Below, in pieces: positions 1 through 6,475 of a DNA stretch of 10,485 nucleotides. The notes under the pieces are model-generated. The model saw only the letters and a list, made by a program, of their open reading frames with translations. It made no database searches and was not told the origin of the DNA. Both the position numbers and the translations under genes were made by a program. Within the stretch, counting starts at the first letter, position 1. Every line of letters starts with the position of its first letter. Source of the DNA: Monoraphidium neglectum (lineage: Eukaryota > Chlorophyta > Chlorophyceae > Sphaeropleales > Selenastraceae); contig NW_014011533.1 of NCBI RefSeq assembly GCF_000611645.1, positions 1 to 10,485 of the forward strand, in the 5' to 3' direction.

Positions 1-2
1 CC

Positions 3-2017
3 GCCACGGCGCGGGCCGCGGCGGCCGCGGCGGCGGGCGCCAAGGGGCGGCTGGGGGACGAGTGCGGGGAGCTGGTCGCGGCGGCGGGGCTGGTGGGGGA
101 GGTGATGGCGCACGGGCTGCGGCAGGCGGCGCCGGCGGGCGGCGGCGGCGGCTGGGGCATCGCCGGCTGGCTGTCCTCGCGGCGGGTGACGCCGTTTGCG
201 GTGAGCCGCGCGCGGCGGGGCGTCAATCAGCTGATAGCGTGCATGCGGCAGCGCCTGGCGCGTGCCTGCAGAGCCTGCGACGTGCGGGGCGCGCGGCGGC
301 GCCTCCTGATCTGCCGCCTCAACCGCCGACCAGCCTGAGTGACAAGCCTGCTGGCAGCCTGCGCCGCACCCTGCGCGCGCAGCAGCCAACCCGCCCCCCA
401 CCGCAACGCCGCCGCAAATCAGCCTGCATGCCTCATCAGGAATCCAGCCCACTTCAGCACCTCTTTCAATGTCCAACCATCCGCACAGGTCCTCCTAGCC
501 CTTGAAGCCGGCGCCAAGGGCGCGCCGCGGGCCCTGCTGGGAGCGGAGGGCATCGCCTCCATGGCCGCCGCCCGCGCCGCCGGTGACGCCGCGCGCCTCG
601 ACTTGTGGGTCCGCGCGTCCCTGAACGAGCAGCTGCTCGGCAGCCGCCTGGCCGCGCTGGCTGGCGGCGGCGGCGTGGACGGCGGCGGCGGAGGCGGCGG
701 CGGCGGCGCGCCTGCGCTGCGTGCGTGGTACGAGCCGGGGGCGGCGCTGCTGCAGCCGCGGGCGGCGGCGGTTGTGGAGCCGGCGGCGGCTGCGGGGCGG
801 CAGCCGCAACAGCAGCAGCAGCAGGAGCAGGAGCAGGAGCAGCAGCAGCAGCAGCAGCAGCAGGGCGGGGAGCTTCAGGCATTACTCGAGGCGCTGCGGC
901 AGCTGGACAGGCACCGCTTCGCCTTGCGAGTGGATGCTGCCGGCCCGGCAGCCTCTGCCGCCACCGAAGCTGCCCCTGCAGCCGTGGCCAACGGGACCGC
1001 GGCGGTGTCCAGTGGCGGCGGCTGCGGCGGCGCCCTGTCCACCTTCCAGTGGCCGTCGGCCGTGCAGCCCGCAGGCCGGCGCCGCGTGCCCGCGATCGCG
1101 GACGGCGCGGGCCCGGGCGCGGCCGGCCGCGCGCCGGGGGAGGAGGATGAGTCAAGCGACGCGCTGTCGCCGCTGTCGACTTCGGACGACGCGGGCGGCC
1201 CTGATTGGTGGACCGGCGGGCCGCTGCCGTGGCATCAGATGATGAAGGACAGCCTAGCCTCCCAAGGCAGTGGCGGCACCGGCGTCAGCGGCGGCGACGG
1301 CGCAGGCGGCGGCGGCGGCGGCGCGGCGATTGAGAGCGGGGCGCGTGCCGGCTCGTCGGCGTCGGCGCAGCTGCAGCTGCAGCTCGAGGCCGCGCTCGCG
1401 GCGCCGGTGCCGGCACTGCTGCAGCGGCGACGCAGCCTGCAAGGAGGTGCGGTGGGCTGCCGGCCGGCCGGCCGCGGGCGGGTGTGTCCTGCAGGTGTCC
1501 CCTGGTGCTTGCTGTGCCAGTTGCTCGCTGGTTGGGAGCAGGCTGCACGCTTAATTGCTAGGATTGATCTCGATGCTTTCAATAGGTTTTGTGGGACATC
1601 ATCACGTGACAAGCCCCCTGCTGGCCTAGCATGCCAGCAAACACAACAGCACCGGCTCGCGTGCGCGTCGCCCAACGGCCAACCCCGCCCCCTCCCGCTG
1701 CCTCCCGACTCAAGCTCAACTCGCGAGCGGCGCCCCCTCGAAATTCCACACTCTCCGCAGCAGCCTCGCTCGTGACGGCGCGCTCTACTGGAAGCCTGAG
1801 GGACAAGGCCGGCAGCCCAGAATTCGCCGAGGCCCTCGCCGCCGCCGCGCGCCGCACGGGCGCCGGCCCCTCGCCCCTCGCGCCCGGCGGCGCCGGGGTC
1901 GTGGTAACGGGGGCGGCGGGCCTGGGGCCGGGGGTGGGGCGGCACAGGCACAAGCGCAGCAGCAGCTTCAACGATTTGGCAGAGTTGCAGGCCCAGGTTG
2001 CGGCGGGGCAGCGGTGA
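3..2017 (+). CDS. RUN-domain protein, 3' part (5' end outside window)
   Basis: Coding exons are 3-200, 489-1446 and 1761-2017, giving 470 residues plus a TGA stop. The introns, 201-488 (GTGAGC...CACAG, phase 0) and 1447-1760 (GTGCGG...CGCAG, phase 1), keep the frame. Joined exons 1 and 2 read as a RUN domain: an N-terminal helix ending MAHGLR (family 'shGL'), then LDLWVRASLNEQLLGSRL, then the block LRAWYEPGALL (family 'YepwALL'), and finally LQALLEALRQLDRHRFAL. RUN domains are all-helical and act in small-GTPase and motor-linked vesicle traffic in animals; the role here is inferred from the family only. A Gln/Glu run lies between the last two RUN blocks. After RUN comes a disordered Gly/Ala/Ser tail with an acidic-serine patch (EEDESSDALSPLS) and a basophilic-kinase-like HKRSSSF near the C terminus. 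I see no FYVE, PH or TBC domain in the window. The RUN call is fairly firm; the exact splice sites are inferred. Confidence 0.75.
201..488 (+). other. Intron of the RUN-domain gene
   Basis: The donor GTGAGC follows the codons ACG CCG TTT GCG, and the acceptor CCGCACAG precedes GTC CTC CTA. Both flanking exons are in phase 0 of the same frame, and joining them makes one continuous RUN domain. The intron is less biased to GGC/GCG codon-like triplets than its flanks. Confidence 0.7.
807..863 (+). repeat. CAG/GAG repeat coding a Gln/Glu run in the RUN domain
   Basis: Nineteen in-frame codons: six Gln (CAA then five CAG), then alternating Glu (GAG) and Gln for five codons, then eight CAG. The run lies between the conserved YEPGALL block and the last RUN helix, so it probably sits in a surface loop. 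The GAG interruptions should make it more stable than the pure CAG tract in the neighbouring F-box gene. Confidence 0.9.
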
Positions 2018-2057
2018 CGCGTCGCGCCGCTTGCCTCCTCCCTCGAAACCGCACGGT

Positions 2058-2082
2058 GGGTTTGGGGGTTAGGGGGTAGGGG
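2058..2082 (+). other. Potential G-quadruplex in the 3' UTR of the RUN gene
   Basis: Four guanine runs (GGG, GGGGG, GGGGG, GGGG) are separated by loops of only 3, 3 and 2 bases, which fits the standard G-quadruplex pattern. It starts about 40 bases after the stop codon on the sense strand, so it could form in the mRNA. Formation and function are inferred. Confidence 0.5.
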
Positions 2083-2564
2083 AAAGCGTGACGCCTGTGC
2101 AGGGGCCCTACAGAGGGGGGGGGTCAGCCGGGCAGGGCAACCCAGCCCCCTGCACGCCCCCACAGACCCGGTTGTATGGGCCGTTTTGAGCCGGTTGTTT
2201 TTTCACCACAGCCGCGGGGGCCAGCGTTGCTGCGCGCACACTTGCCCGCGGCAACTGGGTTGTGCGATGGGGCGAGCCGTGTGCAGAGAGCTGGTCTCCT
2301 TTGACGTTTGATGGCGGCATGCTGGTTGGCGGGAAACACGTGGGACGAAGCATGGCTTGCAACCTGCGGCCGCAGCGGAAAGCTCACCGATGCAGGCGGG
2401 CAGCAGCGGTGATCTGAGAAGCTCGAATCGCTTTGACAGCACTGCGCATCGCCCTGCACTCCCCGATCTCTTGATGGTGCCCCTTGAACTGCCCGTTGCA
2501 GTGAGATTCGTGTCCTTGTGCTTCCATTTGCAGTGACGTGTGTGATATTCATGTGCATGTACAA

Positions 2565-2569
2565 TTACA
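2565..2569 (-). terminator. TGTAA polyadenylation signal for the F-box gene
   Basis: The minus strand reads TGTAA here, about 220 bases after the stop codon at 2788. TGTAA is the usual chlorophyte polyadenylation signal, with cleavage expected 10-20 bases further on. It is the only minus-strand TGTAA I see between the stop and this point. Confidence 0.45.
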
Positions 2570-2671
2570 TATTCAGCACACTCCTGCAACTGTTCAGAAA
2601 GGGGAGTCAAGTGCAACGGGAGATGAACAAGCACATATAGAGGTGTGCTGCTGCATGCAAGTGTCATACTG

Positions 2672-2676
2672 TGTAA
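2672..2676 (+). terminator. TGTAA polyadenylation signal for the RUN gene
   Basis: This is the first plus-strand TGTAA after the stop codon at 2017. It implies a 3' UTR of about 670 bases, a usual length for green algae. The interval 2018-2671 holds no convincing gene, only the G-rich element near its start. The implied transcript end lies beyond the predicted end of the convergent F-box transcript. Confidence 0.45.
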
Positions 2677-2787
2677 ACGGCAGGCGCACCGCTCAACAAT
2701 GGGTAGGATACAACCGCAAGTTTCGGTAGATAAGTACAAGTGCAGCAGCCCCGCTTGCAATAAGCAGCAACTTGCCTGGCTGGCCGC

Positions 2788-3328
2788 TCAACTCTGGCCG
2801 CCTTGCTGCCGTGCCACTGCCCGGGCCAGGTGCGCCGCCATCAGCGCGGGGCTGATGGCGTGGCCCCCCAGGAGCGCATTGATGCGCGACAGCCCGGCCT
2901 CCGCGCCCCTGCCGACCGGCCGTTCCAGGGGCACGCCGCCGGCCGCAGGGCCTCGAATTTCAGTTGCCAGCAGCCCAGCTGCCGCCTTGCCCGCGCTGCC
3001 GCACGCATCCGCGGCCGCAGGGCCGCGCGGCAGCGCCGCAAAGGGCGGCGGCGGCGGGCGCGCGCCGGGCGCGTACACGCCTGGGACCGCCGAGTCGACC
3101 TCCAGGAACAGCCAGGCCGCCCGCGAGCCCCGCACCACGCGCACCTGCCGCACCGCCCCCGTGCCGGCGCACAGCACGCCGCAGCCGCTGGTGCCCTCCA
3201 GGCGCGTGTCTGCAATTGCAAGGCGACCGCTGCCGGCGGCGTCCCCGGCGGCGGCGGCGGCGTAAGCGCCAGCGGCCGCGCCCGTTCGACTGCGGCACGG
3301 GCTACTTGGGGCGTCCTGCTTCCGCTGC

Positions 3329-3406
<78 letters not shown>

Positions 3407-4807
3407 GGATGCTGACCGGCCCATGCTGCCGGCCCCGACACAGCGGCGGTGATGATGGGCGCGAGGATGTGATCGAGCCCCCCGTTGTCGCAGCGCAGCG
3501 CGCACGACTCGACGTGCAGCGTGCCGCGCCTAAAGGTTGAGGGGAGCAGCGAGAGGGGGCGTTGGATGGCTGCGGCGCAGCAGCAAAGCTGCCCTAACGT
3601 CCCCAGGACCCTGCAGGCAGGCAAACCCGCGCCATATTCCCCAGAAACGCCCACTTCTGTTGCACAGCCATCCCAGGCCCCTCTTTTGACCAGATCGGTC
3701 ACCTGTGCAGGATGCACGGCCCGAGCCGCGACTCGATCGCCACCCCAATGATCTTGGCGCTGGCGCCAATATCGAGCGCCGCTTCTCCAGATGGCGAGGC
3801 GAGCAGCGTGCTGCCGGCGCCCGCGCCGCAGATGTGCAGCGGCCAGCGCACGCGGACGCAGGGTGCCTCGTGGCGTACGTGGGGCGCGAGCCAGATCGTG
3901 TCACCAGGCCTGGGCAGAAGGACATCGAGCGGAAGGATCCAGGGGTGGGGCCGGCAGTGGTGGGAGTGCTCGGCATCACCTCGACACGGCGACACCTCGA
4001 CACGGCGACACCAGGCACGCCGTCCAAAGCAGTGCGATGCAGTGCCACATCGATCTTCAGGTGGCCGCAGCCACGCCCTCCTCAGCAGCTGCAGCTGGTG
4101 GTGGTCGGGCGAGGGTCATGCTCCGCGCCCGGCCCGCGGCCGCACCTGCTGGCTGCCACCGCCCCGGCCAGCGAGGTGAAACGGGGCCCTGCGCGCCCCG
4201 ACGGCGTGCCCGCCGCGTCGACAGCGTGCGGCGCGACGACGAGCCAGCGGCCCTTGTCTGTTGCGACGCGCCGCAGGCGGCGGCAGGTCAGCGCGGCGTT
4301 GGCGACGCCGGGGAATGGATCCAGGAATAGCAGGACCTATGGGCGGGAGTGGCACCACATATGAGTGTTTTGGCAGCTAGAGAAGCGACCTTTTCGGAAA
4401 AAGATGAGAAGCACTATGCACGCGCCCGTCTTGCGGTTGCCATGCGCTGTGCGTTTGAGCTGCAACCAAGGAGGGCGCCCCTGCAGGTGTGAAGGGGCAT
4501 GTTCGCAGCGTAACCTTGTGTAAGGCTGTACCTTTGACAGAAGCGCGTCGTCCAGGTCGCAGAGCGTCGCTGCGCCGGCGCTAGTGGGGCCGCCACCGCT
4601 GGTCCCGCAGGCCTGGCGGTGACAGCGGGCGTTCAGTTGCAGAGCAAGCCATGCTGGGCGCTTTAGAGCAGCACACGGCATCAAAGCGCCTTGCTGATTG
4701 CGAAAGATGTGCCATGCAACGCGTTCAACCGCGCAGGGACCACAAGAAACTCGGAATAAGCAGGACTGCACAAGATGTGACCCACACAAGCTCACCTGGC
4801 GCTTCAT
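2788..4807 (-). CDS. F-box protein with beta-helix-like C-terminal half and polyglutamine run
   Basis: Exons on the minus strand, 5' to 3': 4807-4796 (ATG, MKRQ), 4612-4532, 4336-4146, 3909-3703 and 3529-2788 (TGA stop), giving 410 residues. Phases agree at every junction (0, 0, 2, 2). Exons 2 and 3 join into an F-box at about residues 21-66: LCDLDDALLSK followed by VLLFLDPFPGVANAALTCRR, then VATDKGRW. F-box proteins recruit targets to SCF (SKP1-cullin) ubiquitin ligases. The remainder (RPGDTIWLAPHV, PLHICGAG, LGPCILHRRGTLHVESC, RLAIADTRLEGTSGCGVL) has the short beta-strand/turn rhythm and 'pGDtI.l.pG' opening of right-handed parallel beta-helix (pectin-lyase-like) F-box proteins such as FBXO10/11 and SHCBP1-like proteins; it is the probable substrate-binding half. 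Q25 at residues 206-230 splits it. The start is the weakest part: the first intron (4613-4795) is in frame and stop-free, and could be coding, with other ATGs inside. Confidence 0.75.
3331..3405 (-). repeat. Pure (CAG)25 tract coding polyglutamine
   Basis: Twenty-five uninterrupted CTG units on the plus strand read as CAG on the coding minus strand and encode Gln 206-230 of the F-box protein. On the coding strand it is preceded by CAT CCA (HP) and followed by CGG CAG CGG AAG CAG (RQRKQ). With no synonymous interruption it should be prone to length change by slippage. Confidence 0.95.
3530..3702 (-). other. Last intron of the F-box gene
   Basis: The coding-strand donor CACAG|GTGACC and acceptor CCTTTAG|GCGCGG enclose 173 bases in phase 2. 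Removal joins LGPCILH to RGTLHVESC through a split arginine codon, restoring a typical beta-helix coil. The upstream frame meets a stop right after the donor (AGG TGA), so splicing is needed. Confidence 0.7.
3980..4011. repeat. Perfect 16-bp tandem duplication in an intron of the F-box gene
   Basis: The unit CTCGACACGGCGACAC occurs twice head to tail (3980-3995, 3996-4011), inside the intron 3910-4145 that separates the F-box exon from the beta-helix exon. It looks like a recent small duplication with no coding effect. Confidence 0.9.
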
Positions 4808-4921
4808 GCTAAGCTCCTCCAGCAACTTTGCGTGCACTGGTGCGCTTACAGCCCTTCCAGCGCTGCGACAAGCCAGATCACGTTGACAGTGATGGGTTGT
4901 GGTGTGAGCAGGTGCTGCTGC

Positions 4922-4931
4922 TAATTATAAT
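4922..4931 (-). promoter_or_regulatory. Possible TATA-like promoter element of the F-box gene
   Basis: An AT-only stretch in a GC-rich region reads TATTATAATT toward the gene. It lies about 115 bases upstream of the proposed ATG at 4807, which would give a 5' UTR of about 85-90 bases. The support is composition and spacing only. Confidence 0.3.
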
Positions 4932-4937
4932 ATGTAT

Positions 4938-5314
4938 GCGCATGAGTTAGGGAGCGCGTAGTCTAGGTAACTCATGTCTAGAAGTGGTGCAGTGCCACTT
5001 TTGGTGGCGTTGCTTTTGCCAGGCCCTGGTGGGATCCTCGTGCGTTGAGGTGTGGTGTGCGCTGCTCACCAAGGCGTGTGTGTGTGGAAGCACCGCAGCA
5101 GCGTGTGTGCACATAATTGGTGCACTTGGCGCGTTTCAGCGTTGTGCTATGGGCATGTGTGAACATGCGCATGGGGATGCAAGGGGAAGCAGCTTCTCAC
5201 TTGCTTGCCTGAAGTTTGCATGTGAGCGCGCGCTTACGGCCGCCTGCACTGTTTGCCCACAGCCTACCCCAGCCATGTGCTGCAAGATCAGAATCTGCAC
5301 AAAATATCTATGGC
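4938..5314. other. Intergenic region between the F-box promoter and the transposon
   Basis: Reading frames here translate to Cys/Ala-rich sequence with no family resemblance and no splice-linked continuation. Composition is closer to balanced than in the exons, with GTGTGTG-rich patches. A short inverted repeat AAGTGG/CCACTT occurs at 4982-5000. I see no RNA gene or promoter I can defend. Confidence 0.5.
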
Positions 5315-5317
5315 TCA

Positions 5318-5918
5318 GGCCCCGTTTCTATGGACTTGAATCACCGTGGAATCACTGGCTAATCAAGCTTGAATCACCAATGACCCGTTTCCATACCCCT
5401 CAAATCAACCAAATCACCGCAAATCACCGCGAATCACTTGAATCAGTGAATCATTTTACTCGCCCCCCAAAAATGCAGGCGAGTCGATGTGAATCACCTG
5501 GAAACGTGTGAAATGCTTGTTATCACATCGACAAACCTATATATGGGCCCCACAAATCACCCTGCGCCCTCCAGTGTGCAGCAGGGCCTTGCAGGAAAGG
5601 TCATCATCGCACCAGCGGCCTGACGCCCATATACAAGCAGCAAAAACCAATACTGTCGTATTATCGTATCATATTAATGGGGCTGCAGGACCTAAGCTTG
5701 AGGCGCAATCCCAATCACTTCGTGGGTGCAGAAACGAGCACAAGCTGAATCAAATGCAAATCAGCGTGCAATCAGCGACCAGCGAGTGCTGCGTTAGCCA
5801 CCGATCAAGCGATTTTGTGATCTTATGTTACCGAATTCGACACCAGCCAGTTGTTTGGTTCACCTGCCACTCCAAGTGATTTGGTGATTCAGTGATTCGG
5901 CTCCATAGAAACGGGGCC
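5318..5918. mobile_element. Non-autonomous TIR DNA transposon (MITE), PIF/Harbinger-like
   Basis: The ends are perfect 17-bp inverted repeats: GGCCCCGTTTCTATGGA at 5318-5334 and its reverse complement at 5902-5918. The 3-bp direct repeat TCA flanks the element at 5315-5317 and 5919-5921, as expected for a target-site duplication. The element is 601 bp. It is more AT-rich than the exons and has no transposase-like reading frame: its open stretches show no DDE domain, helix-turn-helix or family similarity. Both ends carry AATCAC motifs pointing inward. TIRs starting GGCC with a 3-bp duplication fit the PIF/Harbinger superfamily, though its usual target is TWA rather than TCA, so the class is inferred. 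It sits in the shared upstream region of the divergent F-box and methyltransferase genes. Confidence 0.85.
5339..5437. repeat. AATCAC subterminal repeat array, left end of the MITE
   Basis: AATCAC occurs at 5339, 5350, 5372, 5412, 5422 and 5432, with further copies at 5492, 5555 and 5713. The last three in the array are spaced exactly 10 bp apart, about one helical turn. Inverted copies (GTGATT) lie near the right end at 5876, 5884 and 5892. Subterminal repeats in such elements commonly bind transposase; that role is inferred here. Confidence 0.8.
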
Positions 5919-5922
5919 TCAG

Positions 5923-5958
5923 TTGACCGGCCAGCTTTGGTCAACCGGCCAGCTTTGG
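5923..5958. repeat. 18-bp tandem direct repeat just outside the MITE
   Basis: TTGACCGGCCAGCTTTGG (5923-5940) is followed immediately by TCAACCGGCCAGCTTTGG (5941-5958), differing at two positions, and then TCAA begins a further partial unit. It starts two bases after the TCA duplication. Confidence 0.85.
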
Positions 5959-5962
5959 TCAA

Positions 5963-6475
5963 TTGGGTGCAGGACAAGCACGCACAGCGGCACGAGTACG
6001 CAAAAACAAACGTGATGGCCGGCAGCGTTGCATCTCTTGAGTGGTATTGTCTAATGGAACGTATGATAAGGGTGCCGCCAGCAGGAGCACGTCAGCTTTC
6101 ATCTGGCGTATGCTACGTGCATGCTGATTGAGGTATCCCCGCCCATACCCATTTATGCTCTTGGCCATGAGCATGCTTTTGTAAGCCTGGACGAGTCAGG
6201 GGCCGCTGGCCGGCAGTGGGTGGCTTGGGTGGCGCGGGTGGCGGGCCTGGTCACACTCGGTCACCCAAGGCCCCACGATCAAGAGTGCAGCAATCCTGAC
6301 TTCCACACAATGTAACAAGCAGATATTGTTTCCGTAAAACATCTTACAATCCTCGCAATTGACCGGGATTCGACGATCATTCGTGCTCGAATCCACGATT
6401 CGGCCTTGAGAGCACTTGCGCAACCATTTGGGCACTACATTGGTCCATTTACCGCAGGTATTCGGCCCTCGCACC
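5963..6475. other. Upstream region of the methyltransferase gene
   Basis: No reading frame here resembles a known protein. Part of it should hold the promoter and 5' UTR of the gene starting at 6476. An 8-bp perfect inverted repeat, GGATTCGA at 6366-6373 and TCGAATCC at 6387-6394, lies about 80-110 bases upstream of the ATG and could be an operator-like site or chance. No clear TATA box is visible. Confidence 0.45.

Noticed and set aside
466..1155. Long minus-strand Arg/Pro-rich open frame opposite the RUN exon
   Set aside because: It is the shadow of GC-rich Ala/Gly codons; the plus strand carries the recognisable RUN blocks.
5338..5440. Regular AATCAC repeats resembling a CRISPR array
   Set aside because: Units are 6-8 bases, without uniform spacers, and lie inside a TIR element in a eukaryotic context.
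4984..5511. A 175-codon plus-strand open frame
   Set aside because: It crosses the transposon boundary, is Cys-rich without pattern, and its end comes from the AATCAC repeats read in frame.
5508..5879. A 123-codon open frame inside the MITE
   Set aside because: It has no transposase motif, AT-rich random composition and no family resemblance; it is best read as chance in a non-coding element.
6357..6400. TTCGAATC-like sequence suggesting a tRNA T-arm
   Set aside because: On either strand the stem/loop sizes are wrong (eight-base loop) and no acceptor, D or anticodon arms fit around it.
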